From NCBI RefSeq assembly GCF_048771995.1, contig NC_133059.1, positions 3,833,001 to 3,897,000 on the forward strand: a stretch of DNA of 64,000 bases, written 5' to 3'. Under the pieces are notes generated by a model. It worked only from the letters and a program-made list of their open reading frames with translations, was not told where the DNA came from and ran no database searches. Source of the stretch: Taeniopygia guttata (taxonomy: Eukaryota > Chordata > Aves > Passeriformes > Estrildidae). Below are positions 22,140 through 33,970 of the stretch, one piece after another. The position numbers and the translations under genes are program-made. Within the stretch, counting starts at the first letter, position 1. Each line of letters begins with the position of its first letter.

Positions 22140-22760
22140 CCCCCCCAGAGGGACCTCTTATTAGCATAAACCACGCCCAGAGCACTTATATTAGCATAAA
22201 CCACACCCATACCGCTTATATTAGCATAAACCACGCCCAGAACACTTCTATTAGCATAAACCACACCCAGAACGCTGCTATTAGCATAAACCACGCCCAG
22301 AACGCTGCTATTAGCATAAACCACTCCCAGAACGCTGCTATTAGCATAAACCACGCCCAGAACACTTTCTATTAGCATAAACCACTCCCAGAACGCTGCT
22401 ATTAGCATAAACCACGCCCAGAACACTTTCTATTATCATAAACCTGCCCATATCGCTGGTATTAGCATAGACCATGCCCAGAACGCTTTTATTAGCATAA
22501 ACCTCTCCCAGAATAATGTTATTAGCATAAACCACGCCCAGAATGCTCTCTATTAACATAAACCATGCCATAACACGTTCTATTAGCATAAACCACGCCC
22601 AGAACACGGTCTATTACCATAAACCACGCTCAGATCGCTTCTATTAGCATAAACCCCTCCCAGTTAGGTGCTATTAGCATATACCACGCCCAGAACGCTG
22701 TTTATTAGCATAAACCACGCCCCGAGGCGCAGCCCACCAGCCCTGGCGCTCTTATTACCA
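22140..22760. repeat. 30-31-bp array of TTAGCATAAACCACGCCC in the BICRA-NAPA intergenic region
   Basis: About 18-20 tandem units, most with TTAGCATAAACCACGCCCAG (variants CACTCCC and CACACCC). Single diverged copies lie at 22064-22120 and 22790-22862. CCACGCCC resembles KLF/SP GC/GT boxes. With BICRA and NAPA diverging on either side, the array could act on both promoters. No spacers separate the units and no cas genes are present, so it is not CRISPR. Confidence 0.9.
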
Positions 22761-22984
22761 TAAACCACGCCCCACCCTGCCCCCACGCGCTGTAAATTAC
22801 CATAAACCCCGCCCACAACCCGCTGCCCTGAGGCGCATCCTAATTTGCATAAATCACGCCCATATTGGCGGTGTGTGGTTTGGGTTTTTTGTGGGTTTTT
22901 TTGGGTTTTTTGGGGTTTTTTTGGTTTTTTCCCCTCCCCTCAGTCCTCCCGCCCGCCAGAGGGCGCCACTGCCCTGAGGGGGAA

Positions 22985-23051
22985 CGTGGGGGCGGCGCTC
23001 CGGGTCACGTGGGGCGGCGCTCCCGGTCACGTGGGGCGGCGCGGGGCCGTC
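22985..23051 (+). promoter_or_regulatory. NAPA proximal promoter with paired CACGTG E-boxes
   Basis: Two tandem 22-bp copies of GCGGCGCTCC(G/C)GGTCACGTGG place perfect CACGTG palindromes at 23006-23011 and 23028-23033, just before the start codon. GTCACGTG fits USF/MITF/TFEB-type bHLH-ZIP factors. The CpG-rich context agrees with a housekeeping promoter. The transcription start is not known. Confidence 0.55.
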
Positions 23052-26000
23052 ATGGCGGCGGCGATGGGGAAGGCGAAGGAGGAGGAGGCGCAGCGGCTGC
23101 TGAGCGAGGCCGAGCGGAAGGTCCGGGGGGCTCAGTCCTTCCTCGGGGGCCTCTTCGGGTGCGTGCGAGGGGCGCGGGGCGGGCGGGGAGAGCCCCGGGG
23201 GGACGGGGGGGAAACGGGCGGGGGGAGACGTGGCGGCCTGAGGGGGAAAAAGGCGGGAAAAGGCGGGGGGAGGGGAATTTGGGGGGGTCCTGAGGGGATT
23301 TGGGTGGGGAAGGGGAAATTTGGGGGGTTCTGAGGGGATTGGGAGGGGGATTTGGGGGGTCCTGAAGGGATTTGGGGGGTCCTGAGGGGATTTGGGGGAG
23401 TTCTGAGGGGATTTGGGTGGGGAAGGGGAAATCTGGGGGTTCTGAGGGGATTGGGAGGGGGATTTGGGGGGTTCTGAGGGGATTTGGGTGGGGAAGGGGA
23501 AATTGGGGGGTTCTGAGGGGATTGGGAGGGAGATTTGGGGGGTTCTGAGAGGATTTGGGGGGTTCTGAAGGGATTTGGAGGTCCTGAGGGGATTTAGAGG
23601 TCCTGAGGGGATTTGGGGGAGTTCTGAGGGAGATTTGGGGGGTCCTGAAGGGATTTGGGGGAGTTCTGAAGGAAATTTGGGGGGTCCTGAGGGGAATTTG
23701 GGGATCCTGAGGGGATTTGGGGGAGTTCTGAGGGGAATTTGGGTGGTCCTGAGGGGAATTTGGGGATCCTGAGGGGAATTGGGGGAGTTCTGAAGGAAAT
23801 TTGGGGGGTCCTGAGGGGAATTTGGGAGTTGTGCGGGGAATTGGGGGAGTCGTGAGGGGAATTTGGGTGGGGAAGGGAAAATTTGGGGGTCCTGAGGGGA
23901 ATTTGGGGGTCCTGAGGGGAAATATTGGGGCAGGGGAGGGGAAATTTGAGAATTTTCCTGTGAGGGGCCCCCAAAATTGCCCCAAATTCCCATTTTCCCA
24001 CCCCAAATTCCCACTTTTCCATGGAATTCCTATTTTCCCACCATGGTTCCCGCCTTGCCCCACAGAATTCCCAGAAAAATTCCATTTTTTCCCATTTTTT
24101 CCCCAGAATCCATCCCAGGATTCCCAGAGTAATTCCCATTTTCCCCAGAATAATTCCCTTTTTCCCCCGATTTTTCCCATTTTTTCCAATTTTTTTCCCA
24201 AACAACTCCTAGAATTCCCCGAATAACTCCCGGAACTCCCATTTTCCCGGGAATAATTCCCATTTTTCCGGTTTTCCAGGGGCTCCTCTCGGCTGGAGGA
24301 GGCCTGCGAGTGCTACACCCGCGCCGCCAACCTCTTCAAGATGGCCAAAAACTGGAGCCGTGAGTCCGGAATTTCGGGAATTTCGGGAATTTCGGGAATC
24401 CTGGGAATCCCATTCCCACTTTTTCCCGTTTTCCAGAGGCTGGGAATTCTGGGAATTTTGGAAATTCCGGGAATTCCAAGAGTCCTGTTCCCATCTTCAT
24501 CCCGTTTTCCCACCTTTATCCTCTGTTTGTGGAGACTGAGAATTCCGGGAATTCTGGGGATTTTGGGAATTCTGGGGATTTTGGGCATTCTGGGAATCCC
24601 ATTCCCACCTTTATCCTGGTTTTTCGGAGGCTGGGAATGCCAGGGATTTTGGGAATTCCAGGAATTTTGGGAATCCTGACTCCGTTTCCATCTTTATCCT
24701 GTTTTTCTGGAGAGTGGGAATTCCGGGAATCTTGGGAATTTCGGGATTTCCAGGAATTCCAGGGATTTTGGGAATCCACGGAATTCCAGGAATTTTGAGA
24801 ATTCTGGGAATTTTGGGAATGCCACGGCTCCCGGGAACTCCGTGGATTCTGGAAGTTATTCCCAGAAATTCCCAGTGTTTATCCCAGGAATTCCCAATGT
24901 TTATTCCCAATGAATTCCCCATATTTATCCCAAAAAACTCCCAGTGTTTGTCCCAGAAATTCCCAGTGTTTGTTCCCGAGGTTTTTCCAACGTTTCTCCC
25001 ATGAATTCCCAGTGTGAATTCCCAGTGAATTCCCAGTGTATCCCATATTTTTCCCATATTTTTTCCCAGCGTTTTTCCCAGAAATTCCCAATGAATTCCC
25101 GCTGTTTATTCCCAATGTTTATCCCATGAATTCCCACTGTTCATCCCAAAGAATTCTCCCTTAATTCCCCGTGTTTATCCCACATTTATCCCATGTTTAT
25201 CTAATGTTTTTCCCAGTGTTCTTTCATGTTTTTTTTCCCTGTTTTTCCCATGTTTTTCCCAGTTTTATTCCCATATTTTCCACAGTGTTTTTCTCTGTGT
25301 TTCCCAATGTTTTTTCCCTGTTTATTCCATGTTTTCCCCAGAGTTTTTCCCCTGTTTTTCCCCAATGTGTTCCCCATGAATTCCCAATAAATCCCCATAA
25401 ATTCCTGATGTTTTCCCCCCATTTTCCCCCCGTGTTTTTTCCCCAATTTTTCCATGTTTTTCCCAATATTTTCCCATGAATTCCTGATGTTTTTTCCCTG
25501 TTTTTTCCACGTTTTTTCCCTGTGTTTTCCCCCCGTTTTTCCCCAATATTTTTCCCATAAATCCCCAAGGTTTTTCTGATGAATTCCTAATATTTTTCCA
25601 TGTTTTTTTCCCGTTTTTCCAGAGGCAGGCTCCGCATTTTCCCGTGCTGCAGGGCTCCAGCTGCAGCTGCAGAGCAAACACGAGGCCGCCTCCAACTTTG
25701 TGGACGCCGCCAACGCCTTCAAAAAGGCGGATCCGGAGGGTGAGGCCGGAATTCCCGGAAATTTGGGAATTCTGGGGGGGCTGGGGGCATGGGGGGAGAG
25801 AATTCCCACAAATGCCACTGGAATTCCATGGAAATCCTGGGAAAATTCCTTTAAATCCTGGGAAAATCCCATTAAATCCCAGGAAAATTCTTTTAAATCC
25901 TGGGAAAATCTGCTGAAATTCTATTAAATCTTGTGGAAAATTCCTTTAAATTCTACTAAATTTTGAAAAAATTCCTTTAAATACTGGGAAAATTCCTTTA

Positions 26001-29000
26001 AATCCTGGGAAAACCATTGAAATCCCATTAAATCCTGGGAATATTCCTTCAAATCCTGGGAAAATCCCCCTAAAATTCCCCAAAAATCCCCCTAAAATTC
26101 CCCAAAATCCTCCCAAACCTCCCCAGCTGGGGCTGAGCAGATGGAGCCGGGCTCTGGGCAGGGTTCCCAAAATTTTGGGCAGAATTCCTGCAGTTTTTTG
26201 GGCAGAAATCCCAGAGTTTTGGGCAGAATTCCCAGAGTTTTGGGCAGAATTCCCAGAGTTTTGGGCAGAATTCCCAAATTTTGGCTCCCTCTGGCTCCGG
26301 AGCGGCTGCAGAGGTGGGGGAGGGGCGGAAATTCCGGAATTTTGGGGGGGATTGAGGCCGAGCTTCCAAAATTTGGGATTCTGATCCCAGAAACTTCCAA
26401 TATCCCAACATTTTTGGGGTCTGTTCCCGAAATTTTTGCACTTTGATCCCAAAATTTGGGGTCTGATCCCCAAATTTTTGGGGCTCCCATCCTTCAGAAT
26501 TCCCGGGATAATCCCGAGGATTATTCTCGCCCCCATTCCCGGGTTTTTCCTGATTTTTTCAGTTTTTCCCTGAGTTTTTTTCCCATTTTTCCCATTTTTC
26601 TCCATTTTTCCCTATTTCCCCCCTATTTTTTCTTGTTTTTTCCCATTTTTTCCAGAGGCTGTGAACTGCCTGCTCCGCGCCATCGAGATCTACACAGACA
26701 TGGTGAGAATTCCCTGAATTCCAGCCTGGAATTCCTAGTTTTCCTTAAATATTCCCATTTTTCCACAGAATGTTCCTATTTTCCCCTGGAAAATTCCCAT
26801 TTTTTTCACAAAATATTCTCATTTTTCCAGGGAATATTCCCATTTTTACTTTAAATATTCTCATTTTCCCCTGGAAAATTCCCATTTCCCATAGAAAATT
26901 CCCATTTTTCCCTGAGAAATTCCCAGTTTTCCTTTAAATTTTCCCATGGAAAATTCCCATTATTCCACAGAAAAAATTCCCATTTCTCACAGAATATTCC
27001 CTTTTTTTTCATTGAATATTCCCATTTTTTCACAGAATATTCCAGTTTTTCCATGGAAAATTCCGGTTTTTCCAGGAAAATTCTGGTTTTTCCATGGAAA
27101 ATTCCCGTTTTTCCAGGAAAATTCTCGTTTTTCCATGGAAAATTCCCGTTTTTCCAGGGCCGTTTCACCATCGCCGCCAAGCACCACGTGGGCATCGCCG
27201 AGATCTACGAGAGCGACCTGCTGGACATCCACAAGGTGAGGGAAACCCCGGAAAAATCCTGGAAAAATCATGGGAAAAATCCCGGAAAACCCTAGATAAA
27301 TCTGGGAAAAAATAACGGAAAAATCCTGGAAAAATTCAGGAAAAATCCCAGAAAAAAAACTGGGGAAAATTAATGGAAAATTTACAGGAAAATCCCTGGA
27401 AAAATAATGGAAAAATCCCCAGAAAAATGCTGGAAATATCCCAGAAAAATTGTGGGAAAATCCTGGGGAAATCCCAGGGATTTTTCTGATTTCTGGGAAA
27501 TTTTTTGGGAATGTTTCTGGGATTTTTGGGAAATTTTTTGGGTTTTTTGTGTATGAGCTATTTCTCTGGGAATTGAGATTTTTTTTGGGGGGATATTCTG
27601 GGATTTTTGGGGGATTTTTTCAGGAATTTTGGGGAATTTTTTGGGGAATTTTTCTGGAATTTTGGGAAATTTTGGGGTTTTTTTAGAGATTTTCCTGGGT
27701 AGGGGCCATTTCTCTGAGAATTGCGAATTTTGGAGGTTTTTTGGGATTTTTCCAGGATTTTTGGGATTTTTCCGGCAGCTCCACAGGAGCAGATGGGGCG
27801 GGGGCGGCTCCGGGACCTTCCCCTCCCCCCTGGAATTTCCTGGAATTTCTCCCGAATTTGTCCCGGAATTTCTCCGGAATTTCGGGGATTTTTTCTTTTC
27901 TGTCCTTTTATGTTTTCAATTTAATTCCCAATTTTTTCCAAGGAATTCTGCTCTTTTTTTATGGATTTCAGAGCCCATTCTTATTGCTTTTGTCCCTTTT
28001 TTACACCATTTTAATCAATTTTTTTATCCCTTTTTTTTTTTTATATATCATTTTTATTCTTTTTTTGTTTCATTTAAACACCATTTTCATCCCTTTTATT
28101 CCTTTTTTATCCCTTTTTTATTACTTTTTTATCCCACTTTAATCCCATTTTTGTTTCCTTTTTTCTCCCATTTTTATGCTTTTTAAAACTCATTTTTAGT
28201 TGTGTTTTTATCTGCTTGTAATTTTCTTTTAGTCCCATTTTTACCTTTTTTACATCTTGTTTTTATTTCCTTTTCCCCTTTTTTATCCCATTTTTATCCT
28301 TTTTATATCCCATTTTTTACCTAATTTTTACCCATTTTAAAATCTCTTTTTTACCCCTTTTTTATCCCATTTTTCCAGGATTTTTCTGTTTTTTTCCAGG
28401 ATTTTCCGGGTTTTTTTTTCCGGGTTTTCCCTGGGCTGGCTCTGGTTTCTCCCGGGTGTTTTGGGGGATTTTCGGGGGGATTTTGGGGGATTTTTTGGGA
28501 TCTGATCCCGGATTTTCCCCCCAGGCCGTGGCGCACTACGAGCAGGCGGCCGAGTTCTACCGAGGGGAGGAATCCACCAGGTACGGAACGGCGGATCCCG
28601 GCGGATCCCGGCGGATCCCGAAGGATTTTGGGGATCCCAGCCCAAATCCCAACAGATCCAAAATGATCCCGGCCCAAATCTCGATGGATCCCGGGATTCC
28701 GACCCAAATCCCAACGGATTTTGGGGATCCTGACCCAAATCCCAACAGATCTCGACTGATCCCGGCCCAAATCCCGACAGATTTTGGGGATCCTGACCCA
28801 AATCCCAACCAATCTTAACTGATCCCAACAGATTCCAGCCCAAATCCCAACGGATCCCGATGGATCCCGGCCCTAATCCCGACAGATTTTGGAGATCCTG
28901 ACTCAAATCCCAACAGATCTTGAACTGATCCCAACTGAACCCGACCAAAATTCGGATGGATCCTGAGGGATTCCAACTGGTCCCAACCAATCCCGACCCA

Positions 29001-32000
29001 AATCCCGATGGATTTTGGGGATCCCCACCCGAATCCCAACAGATCTCGGCTGATCCCGACCCAAATCCTGATGGATCTCAGGATCCCAACCAATCCGAGC
29101 GGATCCTGACCCAAAACCTAATGGATCCTGCGGGATTCCAACGGATCCCGGCCCAAATTCCGACGGATCCTGGAGGTCCCGACTGATCCCAACCCAAATC
29201 CTGACAGATCCCGACCCAAATTCCAACAAATCCCGGCCCTGATCCCGAGGGATCCCGGTGGATCTGGCCCCGGGGGTCCCGAATTCCCGTCCTGGGCGGT
29301 TCCAGCTCCTTCCTCCCCTCCCCGCCAGATCCCGGATCGGGGCCGAGCTCCGGGATTTGGGGATCTTTGGGATTTGGGCATTTTTGGGATTTGGGGATTT
29401 GGGGATTTTTGGGATTTGGGCATTTTTGGGATCTGGGCTGTCCCCAATTCCCAATTCCCAGCTGGGATTTGAGGTTTTAGGGGGATTTTTGGGATTTGGG
29501 TTTTTTTGGGCAGGATTTTTGGGATTTGGGATTTTTTGGGTGGGACTTTTTTGGGATTTCGGTGGGATCTGGTGCTTTTTTTTGATGGGATTTCTGTAAT
29601 TTCAGTGAGATTTGGGGGTTTTTGGGGAGGGATTTTGGTACGGTTTTTTTTTTGGATTTTAGTGGGATTTGGGATTTTTCGGATGGAATTTTTGGGATTT
29701 TTGGGAGGGGATTTTTGGGATTTGGGTGTTTTTTGGGACTTTTCTTTCCCAGCTCAGCCAATAAGTGCCTGCTGAAGGTGGCGGCCTTCGCGGCGCAGTT
29801 GGAGCAGTTCCCGCGCGCCATCGACATCTACGAGCAGGTCGGGCCTTCCTCCCTCCTCTTCCTCATTTCCTGATCTTTTCCCTCATTTTCCTGGTTTTTT
29901 TCCTATTTCCCTGATTTTCCCCCTCATTTTCCTGCTTTTTCCCCTCATTTTCCTGTTTCTTCCTCTCATTTTCCTGATTTTTTTTCCCTATTTTCCTGCT
30001 TTTCCCCTCATACTCCTGATTTTTTTTCTCTCATTTTCCTGCCCTTTTTCATCATTTTGATCCCGAAGGATTCAAGGCTCTGATCCCAAAATTTGGGCCT
30101 TTGAGTCCAAAAATTTTGGGGTTTGTTCCTGAAATTTGGGGCTCTGATCCCAAAATCCTGTGGGATCACCCTGGAATTCCCGGAATTCTCCCCCATATCC
30201 TTTGGGATCCCCCCTGTAATTCCCAAAAGTATGGGATCCCCCGGAATCCTTTTGGGATCCCCCCAAAATTCATGGAATTTTGGGATCCGCCGGAATCCTT
30301 TTGGGAACCCCCCAGAATTCCTGGAATTTCCCCCCAAATCCTTTGGGATCCTTTGGAATTTTCTCCCAAATCCTTTGGGAACCCCCCCATAATTCCCAAA
30401 ACTATGGGATCCCCAAAATCCTTTGGGATCCCCCCGGAATTCCTGGGAAATCCCCCCCCTCCCCAATCCTTTGGGATCCTTTGGAATTTTCCCCCAAATC
30501 CTTTGTGATCCCCCCAAAATTCCCAGAATTTTGGGATCGCCCGAATCCTTTGGGCTGCCCCCGGAATTTTCCCCCAGATCCTTTGGGATCCTCCCGGAAC
30601 TCACAGAGTTTTCCCCCAAATCCTTTGGGAGCCGCGGGAATTCCCGGGATTTGGGGGATTTTGGGAATTTTGGGAATTTCCGGAACGTTCCGGGTGCTGC
30701 AGGTGGGGGCGGTGGCCATGGACAGCCCCTTGCTCAAGTACAGCGCCAAGGAGCATTTCTTCAGGGCAGCCCTCTGCCACTTCTGCATCGACATGCTCAA
30801 CGCCAAGGTAATTAACACTAATTAACGGTAATTAGCGCTCATTACGGGTTTATTCGTGTTAGTTTGGGTTAATTTGGTTAATGTGGGACTGGGGCCGGAG
30901 CGTTTCTTCAGGGCAGCCCTCTGCCACTTCTGCATCGACATGCTCAACGCCAAGGTAATTAACACCAATTAACGGTAATTAGCGCTAATTACGCGTTTAT
31001 TCGCGTTAATTTGGGTTAATTTGGTTAATATGGGACTGGGACCGGAGCGTTTCTTCAGGGCAGCCCTCTGCCACTTCTGCGTGGATATGCTGAACGCCAA
31101 GGTAATTAACATTAATTAGTGTTAATTAGCGTTAATTGGGGGTTAATTGGGGGTTTAATTTGGTTAATTTGGGATTTAGTTTGGTTAATTTGGGATTGGG
31201 AAATTAAATTGGGATTTGGTTTCTTCAGGGCGGCCCTGTGCCACTTCTGCACCGAGGTGATTAACAGCATCATTAGGGGTTAATTAGCATTAATTAGGGG
31301 TTAATTAACATTAGTTAGGGGTTAATTAGGGTTAATTAACCCCTAATTTGTGCCCAGCCGGCTGACAGTGCAGCGTTACGAGGAGATGTTCCCGGCCTTC
31401 TCTGACTGGGTTAATTAGGGGTTAATTAGGGTTAATTGGGGTTAATTAGCATTAATTAGGGGTAATTAAATCCCGTCTCTGTCCCAGCTGGCGGTGCAGC
31501 GGTACGAGGAGATGTTCCCGGCCTTCTCCGACTGCCGCGAGTGCAAACTGCTCAAGGTCAGCCTTCCTCCCCTGCCTCCTCATCCTCATCCTCATCTTCA
31601 TCCTCATCTTCATCCCCGTCCTGATCCCCATCCTCATCCTCATCTTCATCCCATCCTCATCCTCATCCTCATCTCCTTCCTCATCCTCGTCCCCCTCTGT
31701 CCCTCCTCCTCCTCATTATCCTCATCTTCATCTTCCTCATCCTCATCCCCCTCTGTCCATCCTCCTCCTCCTCCTCCTCCTCCTCACCTTCCTCTCCCCA
31801 TCCTGACCTTCCTCCCCTCCTCCTCCTCCTCCCCAGAAGCTGCTGGAGGCGCACGAGGAGCAGAACGTCGACGCCTTCACCGACGCCGTGCGTGGGCACC
31901 CCGAAATCCCCCAAATTCACCCCAAAATCCACCCCAAATCTCCCCAAAATTACCCCAGAATCACCTCAAAATCCCCGAAATCCACCCCCAAAATCACCCC

Positions 32001-32783
32001 AAAATTACCCCAGAATCACCTCAGAATTCACCTAAAATTCCACCCCAAAATCACCCCAAAATTACCCCAGAATCACACCAAAAATCTCCCCCAAATTCAC
32101 CCCAAAATCACCCCAAAATCCACCTGAAAATCACCCCAAAATTCCTCCAAAATCCCCCCAATTTCACCCCAAAATCCCCCAATTTCACCCCAAAATCCAA
32201 CTTCACCCCAATTCCCTCTCAAAATCCCTCAAATTCTCCCCAAATTTCACCTCAAATCCCCCCAAATCCCCCCAATTTCACCCCAAATCCTCCAAAATGC
32301 CCCAATCTCACCCTAAATCCCCCAAAATCTCCCCCAAACCCCCCCAAATTCACCCAAAATTCCCCCAAAATTCCCTTCAATTTCACTCCAAATTCCCCCA
32401 ATTTCACCCCAAATCCTCCAAAATACCCGAATTTTACCCAAATTTCACCCTAAATCCCCCCAAATCTCCCCCAAATCCCCCCCAATTTCACCCCAAATCC
32501 CCCCAAATCCCCCCAATTTAACCCCAAATCCTCGAAAACACCCCAATCTCCCCCAAATCCCCCCAATTTCACCCCAAATCCCCTCGAATTTCACTCCAAA
32601 TCCCCCCAAATTTCCCCAAATTCGGGCCGGTTCCCCCCCAACCCCAAAATCTCCGGATTTGGCCCCAAACTGCCCCCGCAGGTGAAGGAGTTCGACTCCA
32701 TCTCCCGCCTGGACCAGTGGCTGACGGCGCTGCTGCTGCGCATCAAGAGGAGCATCCAGAGCGACGAGCAGGACCTGCGCTGA
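23052..32783 (+). CDS. NAPA: Alpha-SNAP (NSF attachment protein alpha)
   Basis: Cytosolic adaptor that binds SNARE bundles and recruits NSF to take them apart after membrane fusion. Exons: 23052-23158, 24280-24359, 25623-25739, 26656-26702, 27158-27235, 28525-28580, 29753-29837, 30703-30807, 31488-31556, 31837-31887, 32682-32783; 897 nt, 298 residues (human 295). Conserved blocks: [115 protein letters not shown]. The C-terminus keeps DLR, whose leucine is needed in mammals to stimulate NSF. The membrane-contact loop reads SFL where human has SFF. A second ATG at 23064 would give 294 residues. The exon 7 donor (GTCGGG) is weak. NAPB is less likely because KPTN and SLC8A2 are adjacent as in human NAPA. 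Confidence 0.95.
23270..23940. repeat. NAPA intron 1 repeat (CCTGAGGGGATTTGGGGG)
   Basis: About 18-20-bp G-rich units, over 30 copies. It is followed at 23960-24270 by C/A/T-rich sequence that is partly its complement. Confidence 0.85.
24360..25620. repeat. NAPA intron 2 repeats
   Basis: 24360-24840 is a GGAATTTTGGGAATTCC array including a 120-130-bp higher-order unit with CCCATTCCCACCTTTATCC. 24850-25620 is a GAATTCCCAGTGTTTATCCC array grading into TTTTTCCCATG. Confidence 0.8.
25830..27150. repeat. NAPA intron 3 and 4 minisatellites
   Basis: 25830-26100: TTAAATCCTGGGAAAATCC units. 26170-26290: about five 19-bp copies of CCAGAGTTTTGGGCAGAATT. 26730-27150: AAAATTCCCATTTTTCC units flanking exon 5. 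The small exons 26656-26702 and 27158-27235 are embedded in these. Confidence 0.8.
28600..29270. repeat. NAPA intron 6 repeat (GATCCCGACCCAAATCC)
   Basis: About 35-40-bp units with CAACAGAT or TTTTGGGGATCC. Degenerate, about 17 copies. 29370-29740 continues as GGGATTTGGGGATTTTTGG. Confidence 0.8.
30070..30660. repeat. NAPA intron 7 repeat (AATCCTTTGGGATCCCC)
   Basis: About 35-60-bp units with GGAATTCCC and AAAATTTTGGGATC, a dozen or more copies, ending just before the exon 8 acceptor. Confidence 0.8.
30900..31262 (+). repeat. Copies of the 3' edge and donor of NAPA exon 8
   Basis: The last about 57 nt of exon 8 ([17 protein letters not shown]) and its donor GTAATTAA recur at 30903-30960 and 31050-31110, with a shorter, more diverged copy at 31220-31262, separated by TTAATT-rich intron. 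None has a proper acceptor. The first two keep an intact donor. Confidence 0.9.
31350..31410 (+). repeat. Copy of the acceptor and 5' edge of NAPA exon 9
   Basis: TGCCCAG followed by sequence like the first about 51 nt of exon 9 ([13 protein letters not shown]) lies 130 bp before the real exon at 31488. It stops inside the exon and runs into TTAATTAGGGG, so it has no donor. Confidence 0.85.
31900..32640. repeat. NAPA intron 10 repeat (CACCCCAAAATCACC)
   Basis: A/C-rich units of about 13-20 bp (CCCCAAATTTCACC, CCCCCAAATCCCC) fill the last intron. Confidence 0.8.
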
Positions 32784-33660
32784 CGGCCCCAAATCGCCCC
32801 AAACCGCCCCAAAATCACCCCAAAAACTGCGCGGAAACAGCCCCAAAGCACCCCGAAAATACCCCAAAAACAGGCCAGAAAAACCCCCGAAATATGGCAA
32901 AAAAACCCCAAAAAATTCGCAAAAAAAATTTTAAAAAAGGGGAAAAAAACTCAACAAAATCCCAAATTGCCCCAAAAAACTGCCCAGAAACAGCCCAAAA
33001 ACACCCAAAAAATATCCCAAAAACAGGGCAAAAAAACCCTGAAATACGGCAAAAAAACCCCAAAATATCCCACAATCACCCCAGAAATACCCTGAAATCA
33101 CCCCAAAAACTGCCCAGAAACTGCCCGAGATCACCCCGAAAATATCCCAAAAACAGGCCAAAAAAACCTCTGAAATATGGCAAAAAAACCACCAAAAATT
33201 CGCAAAACAAAATCAAAAAAAGAAAAAATAATCAAAAACCCCCCAAAACTGCCCAAATCCAGCCCAAAAATTGCCCAAAACCACCCCAAAAATATCCCAA
33301 AATCTGCCCAAAAACAGGGCAAAAAACCTCCCAAAATACAGCAAGAAAAAAAACCCCAAAAAATCGCCAATAAACCTCAAAAAAACCTAAAAAAAGAATC
33401 AAAAAACCCCCCAAAAACCACCCCAAGAACTGCCCGAAAATATCCCAAAATCAGCCCGAAAATATCCCAAAAACACCCCCAAAAATTGGCAAAAAATTTT
33501 CAAAAAAAAATCTGGAAAAGAAATTTTAAAAATGCCCCAAAAATATCCTAAAAATATCTCCAAAACGCCCCAAAAATAACCCCAAACCCCCCCCAAAATG
33601 GCTCCTTCCGGAACATTCCTGCCCCTGCTGCTGTGCCCGGGGGACCCCGATTAAAGATGG
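32784..33660 (+). other. NAPA 3' untranslated region, largely tandem repeat
   Basis: From the stop to just past ATTAAA. It contains about three to four copies of a roughly 130-170-bp unit with CAGGCCAAAAAAACC, GAAATATGGCAAAAAAACC and TGCCCAGAAAC, then a unique segment GAACATTCCTGCCCCTG before the poly(A) hexamer. Confidence 0.75.
33650..33655 (+). terminator. NAPA poly(A) signal ATTAAA
   Basis: ATTAAA in the first non-repetitive sequence after the UTR repeats, followed by GATGGCCTCGCTTTGG. It is the only plausible hexamer before the KPTN promoter. Confidence 0.6.
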
Positions 33661-33671
33661 CCTCGCTTTGG

Positions 33672-33970
33672 GAATGGGGCGTGGCCTCTTTGGGGCGTGG
33701 CTCTGGTTTTGGGGTGTGGCTTTGATTTTGGGGGCGTGGCTTTGATTTTTGGGGGCGTGGCTCGATTTTGGGGGCGTACCCCAAATTTTGGGGGGCGTTC
33801 CCTGGAGTTTGTGGGTGTGGCCTATTTTGGGATGGGCGTGGCCTGGTTGGGAGGGGGCGGGGCTGCGTCGTTTTCCCCAAATCCCCTCAAAGAGCCCCAA
33901 AATTCCTCCTTTGACCCCAAAATCCCCCCAAATTCCCTTTGGCCACGCCCCCTTAAAGCCACGCCCCTGT
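33672..33970. repeat. Array of GGGCGTGGC boxes between NAPA and KPTN
   Basis: About ten GGGCGTGGC-type boxes (KLF/SP-like) in a degenerate 20-28-bp unit with TTTGATTTTGGG, ending with two in the opposite orientation (CCACGCCC near 33943 and 33960). The core is shared with the BICRA-NAPA array. Confidence 0.75.

Noticed and set aside
22140-22760. Possible CRISPR array
   Set aside because: Units abut without spacers, drift gradually and lie between vertebrate genes.
30903-31262. Alternative NAPA exons
   Set aside because: They are partial exon 8 copies without an acceptor and would duplicate a conserved helix.
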